Shown here piece after piece: positions 1 to 8,121 of a stretch of DNA of 42,370 nt (the first letter of the stretch is position 1; every line of letters starts with the position of its first letter). The translations under genes and the position numbers were made by a program. The notes below the pieces were generated by a model. The model did no database searches. It saw only the letters and a program-made list of their open reading frames with translations, and was not told where the DNA came from. Origin of the DNA: Paenibacillus sp. PAMC 26794 (GTDB taxonomy: Bacteria > Bacillota > Bacilli > Paenibacillales > Paenibacillaceae); the NCBI RefSeq assembly GCF_000316035.1, contig NZ_ANHX01000078.1, positions 1 through 42,370 of the forward strand, read 5' to 3'.

Positions 1-1
1 G

Positions 2-622
2 CCTGGCTCGCCAGGGTCCAAGCCGCGCCAGGCGCGTGCGCCCAAGGCGAGCGGCGAAGACGCTGCCCGCGGTACATCCGGGCAGCGACCCGCGCATGCC
101 AGCCGCAGTCACGGGGCTGGCACGGATGGCCGCCCCCGCCGCCAGACCCCGTCGGTCCCGGTGGCCATCGACCCGGAAGATCCGGCTTCGCTCCGGACCA
201 ACCGGCAAGGCATGGTACGGATGAGGGGCAAGACGGACAAGGGTAGACGTTGGCATCAAGAAGTGGACATGGAGCTTGCGGCCACGCTGGTCAAGGAAAA
301 AGCAGCTGTGGTGGTCAATCGGTACACGATTCGCCGATTGTTCAGCAACAAGGATTTCAAGCGGTATATTTTGACCCGGGATCACTACACTTGTTACTTC
401 TGTGGATCGTATGGAGATACGATTGACCATCTATTGCCGCGTGCCAAAGGTGGACATACCACCCCGCTCAACTGTGTCTGCGCCTGTAATCTGTGCAACC
501 AGTCCAAAGCAGCGATGGATGCCGAAGAGTTCATGCGTTCCGGTATTCCCGAATGGAATGCTGCCCATCAGGCAGAATTGATTGAACTGGCCATGCAGGA
601 AGCGCAACTGGAAGAAGGATAA
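2..622 (+). CDS. HNH endonuclease domain protein (5' end at or beyond the window edge)
   Basis: The C-terminal half carries a classic HNH zinc-finger nuclease pattern: CYFCG, then DHLLPRAKGG, an Asn, and a second CxxC (CNLCN) followed by K. Such domains bind a metal and nick or cut nucleic acid, but the target here is unknown. The frame is open back to base 2. The first 50 or so codons are very GC-rich and encode a Pro/Arg/Ser/Gly-rich, probably disordered stretch, so it is unclear whether they are coding. Alternative starts are GTG 161, ATG 215 and ATG 221; only 221 has a weak purine-rich site (aagg) upstream. It is followed by a good terminator and seems to be a single-gene unit. Small stand-alone HNH proteins of this kind are common in Paenibacillus. 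The domain is clear; the start and biological role are not. Confidence 0.72.
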   Translation, partial: PGSPGSKPRQARAPKASGEDAARGTSGQRPAHASRSHGAGTDGRPRRQTPSVPVAIDPEDPASLRTNRQGMVRMRGKTDKGRRWHQEVDMELAATLVKEKAAVVVNRYTIRRLFSNKDFKRYILTRDHYTCYFCGSYGDTIDHLLPRAKGGHTTPLNCVCACNLCNQSKAAMDAEEFMRSGIPEWNAAHQAELIELAMQEAQLEEG

Positions 623-659
623 ATGCCCCCGAAGATGGAATTGGGGTTTTGATATAAAG

Positions 660-697
660 AGCACACCAAGACCACAGAGGTCGAGGTGTGCTTTTTT
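660..697 (+). terminator. Rho-independent terminator of the HNH gene
   Basis: AGCACACC (660-667) pairs with GGTGTGCT (685-692), with a short inner ACC/GGT pairing, and runs straight into six T residues. Confidence 0.85.
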
Positions 698-884
698 GAT
701 TTAATTCTGATTTGGGTGGGAGGTGAGTTCGCTGTGCAATAATTTCTTCAAATTGACAACGGTGTTCATCGAAGATGTACGTTATACTGGGAGGGAGTTG
801 CTAAAGAAGCTTCATCATCCATATGAATGATGAAATGTATAGTGAACATCAAACCTAAGAACTTAGACTGTATAGATTGGATGG

Positions 885-1550
885 ATGCAGATGACCCCGG
901 CAGCATTGGACATTATGTCATATATTACGGAAGAAAATATTCGTTTCTGGCTGGAGAAGTTTCGCTCCCTGGGCCCGTTACCGGGAATTTTGCTTACGTT
1001 TATGAAATCATTTGTACCGCCACTTCCAACGCTATTAATTGTAGGCGTGAACGGTGCGGTATACGGTCTGTGGGCAGGGTTTTTATATTCATGGATCGGT
1101 ATGGTCCTCGGTTGTACCGTTACGTTCCTGATCGTACGTGAGATTGGGAAATCCGCTTTTGTAGAGCGATGGGCACGAAAACCTCGTGTGCAACTCAGCA
1201 TGGTATGGATTCGAAGGAATGCATTCAGTTATGTTTTTCTGCTGAGTATCTTCCCGGTAGGTCCGTTCGTCATTATTAATGTGGCGGCAGGTATCGCACG
1301 AATGCGATTATTATCCTTCTTGCTTGCGGTGGGCTGTGGTAAAGCGATCATGATCTTCTCAGTTACGTATATCGGTTCCAATGTGGAACAATTTCTGGAG
1401 CACCCTGTACGCTGGGTAGGCGTATTACTGTTTATTGCGGTATCCCTGTGGGCAAGCCGCAAACTGGAGCGACACTTTACACGGTCATCGTCAGATGGTG
1501 AAGAGCTGAATAATCTGAATCAACCCTCTGGAAAATCGATTTCTTCATAA
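885..1550 (+). CDS. TVP38/TMEM64 (DedA-like, VTT domain) membrane protein
   Basis: A 221-residue polytopic membrane protein of the VTT/SNARE-associated family (B. subtilis YdjZ/YtxB type). The family is linked to lipid scrambling or undecaprenyl-phosphate and other lipid transport, but this member's substrate is unknown. The diagnostic part is the re-entrant region FVPPLPTLLIVGVNGAVYG followed by a Gly-rich helix, and a second half with FPVGPFVIINVAAGI. The ends are charged and polar (the C-terminus is Ser/Asn-rich). There is an in-frame stop at 873, so the start must be downstream of it; ATG 885 or 891 are the candidates and neither has a strong ribosome site. A 69-base gap separates it from the next gene on the same strand. 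Confidence 0.82.
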   Translation: MQMTPAALDIMSYITEENIRFWLEKFRSLGPLPGILLTFMKSFVPPLPTLLIVGVNGAVYGLWAGFLYSWIGMVLGCTVTFLIVREIGKSAFVERWARKPRVQLSMVWIRRNAFSYVFLLSIFPVGPFVIINVAAGIARMRLLSFLLAVGCGKAIMIFSVTYIGSNVEQFLEHPVRWVGVLLFIAVSLWASRKLERHFTRSSSDGEELNNLNQPSGKSISS

Positions 1551-1618
1551 ATATAAGAACTATCAGTGCGCAGAATTGATTCTGACAATATTGACGTTGG
1601 CAGGAAGGAGGACCCAGC

Positions 1619-2698
1619 ATGAATGATAATATCTATGCATTCAGCCGAACGATAAATCGTATGAGTGAAGATGAACTTCGTTCAGTACTGCGTGTGCTCT
1701 ATCTGAAATCAGCACAAGTGGTCAAGCGGCAGGAAGAGCAAGGCGAAAAGGTGGATTTTGCGGAAGTGGTACAGTCCCTGTTTCGGAATATGGATACCCC
1801 TTTTGATCTGGGGCGTCTAGAACAACAAGCTCTTGCCGAGGTCGACAAGCCAAATGAAATTCATATCACGTTTGGAGAATCACCTCTAGGTAGTCTGAAA
1901 ATGGGGATGAGTACATTACCTGATCAGGAAAAACGGAGTTTTTTCTCTATGGATGATAATTATGCGGTAGGGCCGTTAGGTGATCTCACCCGGCGTGCAG
2001 ACTTGCAACGTAGGCATCTCTGGCTGACCGAACGAATGTGTCTCAATGACCGTCAGGCATATGGCTTGCATGAACTGGAATCATTATTTGATCTCAAAGC
2101 CACAATACAGTCCTTTGATTCCAAGACGTCGATCATTATCTGGTATGCGAATAATGCACATGAGAATACAGGACTGCTCTATGCCATGCATTTATTACGG
2201 AGCAGCGAGAACCCCATATATCTTATCGAAACGAGTGGCTTATATCAGCAATTATTCAATAGACCTGACGTTCAATACGATGTGCTTCACACAGGCGAGA
2301 TTCTTTCGGAAAAGCTTCTGGTGATGTGGCACGTTTGCTCTGAGCAAGAGCCATTGTCCAAGCAAGAACGCCTCCAGCTGGAACAGGATTGGCTGGAACT
2401 TTCGGTACAGCCTGGGCTATTACGTATGATGGAGAATGGCGTGATTCGGAGTCTGCCTGAAGATGCGTTGGACGAGTACATTATGCAGAAGGTAAGGGAA
2501 CTGACACCGAACTGGGAGCAGGGCACGTATATCCGAGCAGCTCGTATTGTAGGTGAAGTGATTGGTACGAGCAGCCAGCATATAAGTGATGCGTTCGTGG
2601 AGTATCGTCTACGACAACTGGTGCTGCAAGGCCAACTTGAAATGGATGGAAAGCCACTTGCCATGAGGTATTACAGTGTTCGGCTTGCCGAGCGCTGA
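1619..2698 (+). CDS. DUF1835/DUF3658 domain protein
   Basis: A 359-residue soluble protein. HITFGESPLGSLK at about residue 82 is the hallmark of the DUF1835 domain (residues about 80-210). The C-terminal part (about 225-355), rich in Gln, Glu and Arg, fits DUF3658, the usual partner domain. No signal peptide or membrane segment is seen. The start ATG 1619 follows aaggaggac, a very good ribosome site. This architecture is common in Bacillus and Paenibacillus, often in several copies per genome, but no reaction is established. It follows the VTT gene and may be cotranscribed. It is followed by a long hairpin at 2846-2899. Confidence 0.85.
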   Translation: MNDNIYAFSRTINRMSEDELRSVLRVLYLKSAQVVKRQEEQGEKVDFAEVVQSLFRNMDTPFDLGRLEQQALAEVDKPNEIHITFGESPLGSLKMGMSTLPDQEKRSFFSMDDNYAVGPLGDLTRRADLQRRHLWLTERMCLNDRQAYGLHELESLFDLKATIQSFDSKTSIIIWYANNAHENTGLLYAMHLLRSSENPIYLIETSGLYQQLFNRPDVQYDVLHTGEILSEKLLVMWHVCSEQEPLSKQERLQLEQDWLELSVQPGLLRMMENGVIRSLPEDALDEYIMQKVRELTPNWEQGTYIRAARIVGEVIGTSSQHISDAFVEYRLRQLVLQGQLEMDGKPLAMRYYSVRLAER

Positions 2699-2845
2699 AA
2701 GGGACTAAGGCTGAAACGCACAGATAGAAAACAAGCGATGAGATCGCAAAGTCTGAAATAAGACGGAAGATATGAACAGTTCCTTGCGCATACAGGAATA
2801 TAATCACGAAGTGTCTCCGATACCAGCTGTTCAGACTTAACACTT

Positions 2846-2905
2846 AAATAGACTGTACTCCGGCATAATTCTCCTACATGTCCGGGAAACAGTCTATTTG
2901 TTTCT
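2846..2905 (+). terminator. Probable terminator after the DUF1835 gene
   Basis: AAATAGACTGT (2846-2856) pairs perfectly with ACAGTCTATTT (2889-2899). An inner CCGG/CCGG pair shortens the loop, and a T-rich stretch follows. It lies between convergent genes and may serve both strands. Confidence 0.6.
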
Positions 2906-2974
2906 CGTTAAGTACTGAACCAGCTTCGCTTGTGCATTGTCCAATAACATTCTTCTTTATGATCTTCATTTGTA

Positions 2975-3493
2975 TTATGACTTCTTCCCATTCCAAATTT
3001 CCATGAGTGGCCCGTTCTGTCCATAGACCGGATCAGTCCGCGGAATCGGAACCTCTCGGATTTCCTGAAGAGTCTTGTGTCGCTCGCCTTCTTCACCTGT
3101 GTGTGTGTTGTAACTCATACCGCCCGGATAGGCACCGGCAATACGAAAATCAGTGCTGGACTCCAGACGTTTATGCCCTGTTCCAGCGGGAAGCACGACA
3201 ACGTCGCCTGTTTGAAGGTAAACTTTCGGTCCATTTTCTCCGCCTAAAATCAGTTTCACGAATCCACTCACCACAGCAAGAGCCTCATGAGCATTACTAT
3301 GATAATGATGATAATTGAACACACCATTCAACCAGCTATTTCCCCATCCATTACGGTTCAGCAACGATTCTGCGTGAAGGGCCTCTTCAGCCCATACGTT
3401 CTTATACAAAAGCACAGGCAGGGTCGGATGATTGGGAATTACACCGTCATCCTGAAGGAATAACGTCTCTATATTTTTTTTCCGTTCATTCAT
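2975..3493 (-). CDS. Cupin-domain protein, YjlB family
   Basis: A 172-residue cytosolic cupin similar in layout to B. subtilis YjlB. The core has FNYHHYHSNAHEALAVVSG, which supplies the His/Glu metal ligands of cupin motif 1, and TGDVVVLPAGTGHKR, which is motif 2 with its His. Cupins bind a divalent metal and may act as dioxygenases, isomerases or sensors; the substrate here is not known. The start ATG at 3493 is preceded on the minus strand by gaggtgag, a good ribosome site. It is a single-gene unit read toward the DUF1835 gene. Confidence 0.85.
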   Translation of the reverse strand: MNERKKNIETLFLQDDGVIPNHPTLPVLLYKNVWAEEALHAESLLNRNGWGNSWLNGVFNYHHYHSNAHEALAVVSGFVKLILGGENGPKVYLQTGDVVVLPAGTGHKRLESSTDFRIAGAYPGGMSYNTHTGEEGERHKTLQEIREVPIPRTDPVYGQNGPLMEIWNGKKS

Positions 3494-3663
3494 CTCATCT
3501 CACCTCTTCTATAACTTACCCGGGAACCACAAGTGTGAACAAAAATATGTAAAATGATAGAACATGTACCATCTTAAGGTCACAGTCGGCACGAAAAACT
3601 CTAAAACACGAGAAATGCAAATTATCGATATGGCAAGATACGTAGTTCCAGCAATTTAATATA

Positions 3664-3717
3664 CACAAAAAAAGCCAGGGAAGGGTGTATTGAGTAACAC
3701 CTTCCTTGGCTTTTTTG
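3664..3717 (-). terminator. Bidirectional terminator downstream of the CsbD gene
   Basis: AAAAAAGCCAGGGAAGGTGT-like arm (from 3667) pairs with ACACCTTCCTTGGCTTTTTT (ending 3716) around a loop of about 8 bases. A-run and T-run flanks allow termination in both directions. On the minus strand it lies about 110 bases after the csbD stop. The rest of the 3494-3825 gap shows no gene. Confidence 0.85.
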
Positions 3718-3825
3718 CGCCTCCGTCTCATCTTCGGATAGCTTCCGAACACGGACGGTTAGGCTATTTTTAAACGATCTATTGCACGAAATCTTCGTGC
3801 TTTCTGACTTTTGAATCAAAAGGCT

Positions 3826-3999
3826 CTAGTGATCTCTTTTAACGTCGGCAATTTTATCCTGTACAGCACCTTTGGCTTTGTCTTTTTTACCCTCAGCCTG
3901 AAGGGATCTGTTGTTGGTTGCATTACCGATCTGATCCTTCACTTCGCCTTTGGCCTTGTTTACGCCTGCTTTGATTTTATCGCTAGTTGAATTACTCAT
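3826..3999 (-). CDS. CsbD-family small stress protein
   Basis: A 57-residue, highly charged, hydrophilic protein: it begins MSNSTSDKIKAG and contains the family's repeated K-G-x-[VA]-[KQ]-D blocks (KGEVKDQIGN, KGAVQDKIAD). CsbD proteins are abundant general-stress proteins with no known biochemical activity; B. subtilis csbD is SigB-controlled. The start ATG 3999 is chosen because AAGGAG (4009-4014 on the minus strand) lies 9 bases upstream. A longer reading from 4053 has no site and would add a non-family N-terminus. A SigB-like promoter lies just upstream. Confidence 0.88.
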   Translation of the reverse strand: MSNSTSDKIKAGVNKAKGEVKDQIGNATNNRSLQAEGKKDKAKGAVQDKIADVKRDH

Positions 4000-4035
4000 A
4001 TCGAACATCTCCTTCGTTTCTGGTGTAGTCCTTAT

Positions 4036-4060
4036 TAACCGGGATGTCCGCATTCTAAAC
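4036..4060 (-). promoter_or_regulatory. Possible SigB-type promoter of csbD
   Basis: Read on the minus strand, GTTTAG (4055-4060), a 13-base spacer and CGGTTA (4036-4041) resemble the general-stress consensus GTTTAA-N12-15-GGGTAT. The position, about 40 bases before the csbD start, is right. The -10 match is imperfect, and whether this organism has SigB is not known from the window. Confidence 0.35.
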
Positions 4061-4191
4061 GTTCATTATTTCATGGCGGTCAGAACTTTGTTCTGGATAT
4101 TCTGTCAGAAATGATCTGTACGAAGAGTCAGTATAAGTATAGGCATTGCATAATCGCGTGCTTCATTAAAGGAATGAGAGGATGTTATGAT

Positions 4192-5124
4192 ATGAGCAAT
4201 TATATTGGAAATGGTGCGTATTGTTACGCTAATTCAGCTTCAATGCTGCTGTCGTCCATTGGAGAAAAGGTTGACCCGAGTGTCCTTGAAGCTATAGGTG
4301 GCTTTTCCCTAGGAGCTTTCCGCACGCAGGAAGACCTTCTATTTTTTGATGACTGTACATCTAGTCCTGATCTGGCCATCAGCAAGGCGATGAGCATTCT
4401 GGGATTTAGTGTGCGCGAAAGTGTGCAAGCACGGGGTACAGAGATGCCTGTAGATGAGCTAAAGGAGGCTTTGAAGCAGGGCCCTGTGATGATGGGGCCG
4501 CTGGATATGGGCAAACTCGTCTACAATCCCAACTCTCCCAATCTGGGTGGTTGCGATCATTATGTAGTGGCGCTCAATATGAGGGGCGATGAAATATGCC
4601 TGCATGACCCGGCTGGCTTTCCGAATGTCTTCCTGACACTCGATAAACTTGAGGAAGCATGGAAGTCTGAATTCCCATGGAGTAGCGGTGTGTATCGACG
4701 ATGGTGGAGTCCTGAACGCATTGAACATCCTGATCTGGAGGAGATTAACCGCCGGGCTTTTACTTGGTTCAAATCAACCCTTACAGAACAGACCCATGAT
4801 ATTGCTGCACAGGAAGGACGAACCGGAGCTTCAGCCATTCTGCATAAGGCGGAACAGGTTCGTGCTGGAGCAATCGATGGTAATGAGTGGGCTCATTATG
4901 TGTATTTTGCTCTGCCAGTAGGCGCGCGTCGTGCCCATGATTATGGTTTGTTTTTTAACACAATCCATCCTGACCTTTCTGCTTTGAAATATGCACAATC
5001 CCGCCAATTCGGGGAATGCCAATCCCGTCTTGTCTCTCGGAACTGGGAGGCTGCTGCGACAATCATGGTGGCACTCGCAGAGACGGAAGCCATGATCGAA
5101 GCTTCTATTTTGAAGATGGAGTAA
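4192..5124 (+). CDS. BtrH_N-like (papain-fold) protein with C-terminal helical domain
   Basis: A 310-residue soluble protein. Residues 8-160 fit the BtrH N-terminal domain (the butirosin BtrH family, a papain-like fold). Cys11 lies in GAYCYANSASMLLSSIG, His123 in GGCDHYVVALN, and Asp139 in LHDPAG, a possible Cys-His-Asp set. Residues about 175-310 are helical and resemble the DUF4872-type region that usually follows BtrH_N. BtrH transfers an acyl group from a carrier protein in butirosin synthesis; other members have unknown roles, so an acyltransferase or peptidase-like reaction is only possible. The start ATG 4192 follows gagagg; an upstream reading from 4111 has no site. The next gene, 37 bases on, is a sigma factor carrying a related domain, which suggests a joint function. 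Confidence 0.7.
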   Translation: MSNYIGNGAYCYANSASMLLSSIGEKVDPSVLEAIGGFSLGAFRTQEDLLFFDDCTSSPDLAISKAMSILGFSVRESVQARGTEMPVDELKEALKQGPVMMGPLDMGKLVYNPNSPNLGGCDHYVVALNMRGDEICLHDPAGFPNVFLTLDKLEEAWKSEFPWSSGVYRRWWSPERIEHPDLEEINRRAFTWFKSTLTEQTHDIAAQEGRTGASAILHKAEQVRAGAIDGNEWAHYVYFALPVGARRAHDYGLFFNTIHPDLSALKYAQSRQFGECQSRLVSRNWEAAATIMVALAETEAMIEASILKME

Positions 5125-5161
5125 TGAAAGTGAAGCAACGTTATAAGAAAGGGAGATATAC

Positions 5162-6961
5162 ATGGATGGATTAACCAACAATCGCCATATCAGGCTAGGG
5201 GAAGATGAGACATTAGAGGATCGGCAAAAGGAGCCGGATATCGCGCTTATCCAGCGAGCCCAAACTGGGGATACAGAGGCCTTTGGAGAGTTGATTCACC
5301 GTTACCGTGGGCAATTGTTTCGTTATGTGCGAGCACTTACGTATGATTCTTATCTCGCAGAAGACATTTTACAGGATGGGCTTATTCGTGCGTTCATTCA
5401 TATGGGACAGCTTCAGAATGCTGAGCGTTTTATGGCCTGGATGCAGCGCATTGTGCGTAATCAGGCGTACTCACATATGCAGCGCCAAGAGCAGCAGCGG
5501 GAACAACATTTTTCTTCGTTCTTTGCATTTGGATTTGGAGCCGATGATGCCTCATGGAGCGATCAAGACTCGCTCGACATGACGCTGAATCATCTTTTGA
5601 ACGACACCAATCGGAGATCGCAGGAGACAGACTATGATCCGTATCAAGCTGTTGCTCAGCAGGAAATGAGGAACAATCTCCACAGGCTGTTGGGTTGTCT
5701 AAATGAAAGAGAACAACAGGTCTTCACATCATATTGGATGGAGCAGCTGTCACCGCAAGAAATGGCCTACAAATTCAACCTGACAAGTGCCAATGTGTAT
5801 CAAATTCTGTCCCGTTCACGTAAAAAAGTGTCTCAGCTTCATATTCATTTATCTGTAGAAGAAATGCTGACAGAGTGGAATTCACTCGGGCAAAATCGAG
5901 TGACTCTGGAGGAACCCCTTTCGTTTCGGGCTCCCCAAACCTGGAACTCGGCAGCAGCATCCATTCACGAGATGTTAGGTTATATCGGTCCATCTCCGTC
6001 TCTCCCCATGATTATGGGGATGAGTGGACTTTCTTTTCGTTTGACCACCCTGCCTCAGGACATACATATCGCTGGACCCACCGCCTATAACTTCAAAGAG
6101 GTGCTTACAAGAGGATTGCAACATATGGGTTATCGTTCCCATGCGGTTGAGGCTTTGGCGAGCGAAGCGGGACTCAATGCCAATCTGGTCGATCCTTCGA
6201 TGCTAGAGGAGAAAGCGAAGGGGAAAAGGTTGCTTAATCCAAGACTTGTTCAGGCACTCTCCCTGATACGTTACTCCATTCATCGGGGAATTCCGGCCGT
6301 CGTGTGGGACCTGAATATTCCCGAATTCGGGTTGATATATGGCTATGATGACGCAGCCCGGACCCTACACGGTACCGATTTCACTAAATCAGGAACAATT
6401 CCCTATGATCATGTAGGCCGGGGTGTGAATCAGGAAGTATTTGTACTGGCAGCCGAATCAGATGGCATGATACGAGAAATGAACTTGCGCGCGGCACTGA
6501 CAGCTGTGTTGGCTCATTATCGTGGAGAGGACCCGTATACCTTGCCGAACACAGTCAGTGGTGTGGCTGCCTATGCAGTCTGGAGAGAAGCCCTAGAATA
6601 TAGACGGGTAGAACCAAACGGTCACGCCTATAACATTGCGGTTTTGTGGGATGCAAGACGTTATGCAAGTGAGTTTTTCAAAGAACTTTCTCTAAAGTGG
6701 GCTTCGACTGCCTGCTATTCCAGCTTGATTCCATTCTGTCTTCAGGCAGAAGAGTTATATCGAAACATGTCCCAAAAGTTAAATACACTCGTGGCATTAT
6801 TTCCTTTTCCAGATGGAGGACTTCCTAATGAGAAGCTTCATGCCGATCAGGCTATCTCGATACTTCTGGAAGTGGAGGAATTGGAGCGAGCCGCCGTCGT
6901 TGCAATAAAAGCATTGCTTGAAGAAATGGATCAGCATTCCCCAGAAATAGTTATGGTGTGA
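5162..6961 (+). CDS. ECF-type sigma factor fused to a degenerate BtrH_N-like domain
   Basis: A 599-residue fusion. Residues about 28-108 are sigma region 2 (YLAEDILQDGLIRAF, then FMAWMQRIVRNQAYSHM). Residues about 170-226 are region 4 (LNEREQQVFTSYWMEQLSPQEMA and a helix-turn-helix through NVYQILSRSRKK). Residues about 262-435 follow the layout of the preceding gene's domain: NSAAASIHEMLGYIG, GMSGLSFRLT, a GLQHMGYRSHAVE helix, then PEFGLIYGYDDAARTLHGTDF. The position of the catalytic Cys is Ser and the His motif is lost, so it is probably a ligand-binding sensor, not an enzyme. Residues about 436-595 are helical. ECF factors with large C-terminal extensions are often controlled by them. ATG 5162 follows aaagggag. 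No anti-sigma gene is adjacent. The sigma domains are certain; the sensor idea is inference. Confidence 0.8.
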   Translation: MDGLTNNRHIRLGEDETLEDRQKEPDIALIQRAQTGDTEAFGELIHRYRGQLFRYVRALTYDSYLAEDILQDGLIRAFIHMGQLQNAERFMAWMQRIVRNQAYSHMQRQEQQREQHFSSFFAFGFGADDASWSDQDSLDMTLNHLLNDTNRRSQETDYDPYQAVAQQEMRNNLHRLLGCLNEREQQVFTSYWMEQLSPQEMAYKFNLTSANVYQILSRSRKKVSQLHIHLSVEEMLTEWNSLGQNRVTLEEPLSFRAPQTWNSAAASIHEMLGYIGPSPSLPMIMGMSGLSFRLTTLPQDIHIAGPTAYNFKEVLTRGLQHMGYRSHAVEALASEAGLNANLVDPSMLEEKAKGKRLLNPRLVQALSLIRYSIHRGIPAVVWDLNIPEFGLIYGYDDAARTLHGTDFTKSGTIPYDHVGRGVNQEVFVLAAESDGMIREMNLRAALTAVLAHYRGEDPYTLPNTVSGVAAYAVWREALEYRRVEPNGHAYNIAVLWDARRYASEFFKELSLKWASTACYSSLIPFCLQAEELYRNMSQKLNTLVALFPFPDGGLPNEKLHADQAISILLEVEELERAAVVAIKALLEEMDQHSPEIVMV

Positions 6962-7007
6962 CCTAATTGTAACGATCAGATCGGGCAAACAGTGAAAACA
7001 TATATCA

Positions 7008-7050
7008 GGGAGGCAGGACGATCCGTCAGGCCTTCTTTCTGTCTTTTTTG
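7008..7050 (+). terminator. Possible terminator after the sigma fusion gene
   Basis: GGAGGC-ag-GACG (from about 7010) can pair with CGTC-ag-GCCTTC (ending about 7034). A TTTCTGTCTTTTTT stretch follows. The stem is interrupted. Confidence 0.5.
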
Positions 7051-7323
7051 CATTCGTGCTGCAAGAGGTTCATACTTGAAATAGAAAAGATGTCTCAATG
7101 ATGGAATAAGGCTGAGCCCAACGCTGCATAATAACGACAGTGACCAATTTCGTTGCATGAAAATTGTGATATTGGAAAACAATTCCTGAAATTTTGGATA
7201 AACGAATCCTTCCTTGTGTACATATCGCACATCTGGTCATATGTGATCTTGTCTTAATACCACATGTGGTAGGAATACGGATCTTGGACAGGAGGATCGA
7301 CGGCGTTAGCTTGCCTTCATGGG

Positions 7324-7351
7324 TTGACAAAAAAATCGATTTTGTTACAAT
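7324..7351 (+). promoter_or_regulatory. Sigma-A promoter of the yjlC-ndh operon
   Basis: TTGACA (7324-7329), a 16-base spacer and TACAAT (7346-7351). It predicts a transcript start near 7358 and a leader of about 290 bases before the first gene. The leader (7358-7650) shows no other gene and no riboswitch that I recognise. Confidence 0.7.
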
Positions 7352-7370
7352 GTTCACAATATCTTCACAA
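7344..7370 (+). promoter_or_regulatory. Rex-type half sites over the -10 and start of the yjlC-ndh promoter
   Basis: GTTACAA (7344-7350), TTCACAA (7353-7359) and TTCACAA (7364-7370) lie in the same orientation. TTCACAA is the half site of the Rex operator (TTGTGAA-N4-TTCACAA), and B. subtilis Rex represses yjlC-ndh according to NADH/NAD. Here they are direct rather than inverted repeats, so the call is tentative. A looser palindrome, TTGTGTGAAATTTGGTACA, lies at 7535-7553. Confidence 0.4.
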
Positions 7371-7650
7371 GTGTAAAAAATTTCTTTTTCATGTTCATGT
7401 GTAAGAGGTGTAATATAAGGGTATAGAGTTCGGTTTCGGCCTGCTTGTCGTTTTGTGCGTCAACACATGTTGTCCGCAATAGATCCAAGATACAATGCAT
7501 GATATGGGAGTGGCCCTGAGCTACGCTCATCCTATTGTGTGAAATTTGGTACATTTAGATGTATTCGATGTATTTTGTGGTTCGGCTCTGCTTGACAGGC
7601 ATCATGAAAGTCGCGGACTTCTATCCCAAAGTAAAGGAGGACTTTCTCTT

Positions 7651-8097
7651 ATGTCACAATCGCCTACTCAACAAGAGGTGCCAGTTACAGAAGGTGCCAA
7701 CGTTTCCGAGCGCCAGTCCTTGGACGTTCTGGATCAACTGATGAAGCCTGAGGTACAGGAGTCTTTAACCGTTCTGGTGGAGAACCTGCCTAAATTGGCT
7801 GAAATGGTTACTGCTATGACAAAAGCTTATGACTTTGCACAAAGTGTAGCAACAGACAAAGTTCTGATCAGCGACACAATGAGCGCAATGGGCGAGTTCG
7901 CTAAGCCTGTTGTAGACAAAGCTAAAGGTGTAGCTTCTGCTGCTATCGAAGCCAATGACCGTGCGCAAACAGAGCAAACTTCAGTTGGCTTGTTCGCTAT
8001 GCTGAAAATGCTTAAAGATCCAAACGTACAACAATCGCTTCGTTTTGCTCAATCTTTCTTGAGCATCTTGAACGAGCGTCAACAACCGAAACGTTAA
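7651..8097 (+). CDS. yjlC: DUF1641 protein (YjlC-like)
   Basis: A 148-residue soluble protein of the DUF1641 family: mostly helical, with the conserved LDQLMKPEVQESLTVLVENLPKLAEMV stretch and a C-terminal repeat of the same theme (MLKDPNVQQSLRFAQSFL). In B. subtilis yjlC lies in an operon directly before the type II NADH dehydrogenase gene, and the same arrangement is seen here with only 24 bases between the genes. The role is unknown; it may help the dehydrogenase or couple it to the redox state. The start ATG 7651 is fixed by aaaggagg, near-perfect, 9 bases upstream; an open extension to 7546 has none. It is probably controlled by the promoter at 7324 and Rex-like sites. Confidence 0.85.
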   Translation: MSQSPTQQEVPVTEGANVSERQSLDVLDQLMKPEVQESLTVLVENLPKLAEMVTAMTKAYDFAQSVATDKVLISDTMSAMGEFAKPVVDKAKGVASAAIEANDRAQTEQTSVGLFAMLKMLKDPNVQQSLRFAQSFLSILNERQQPKR

Positions 8098-8121
8098 GAC
8101 TTAGAAGAACGGAGGATGGAT

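Noticed and set aside
827..1141. Plus-strand ORF overlapping the VTT gene
   Set aside because: Out-of-frame shadow of a clear membrane-protein gene.
2908..3096. Minus-strand ORF overlapping the cupin gene end
   Set aside because: Shadow of the cupin gene and its downstream region; no ribosome site or recognisable motif.
7546..7650. Extension of the DUF1641 gene
   Set aside because: The near-perfect aaaggagg fixes the start at 7651, and the extension has no family likeness.
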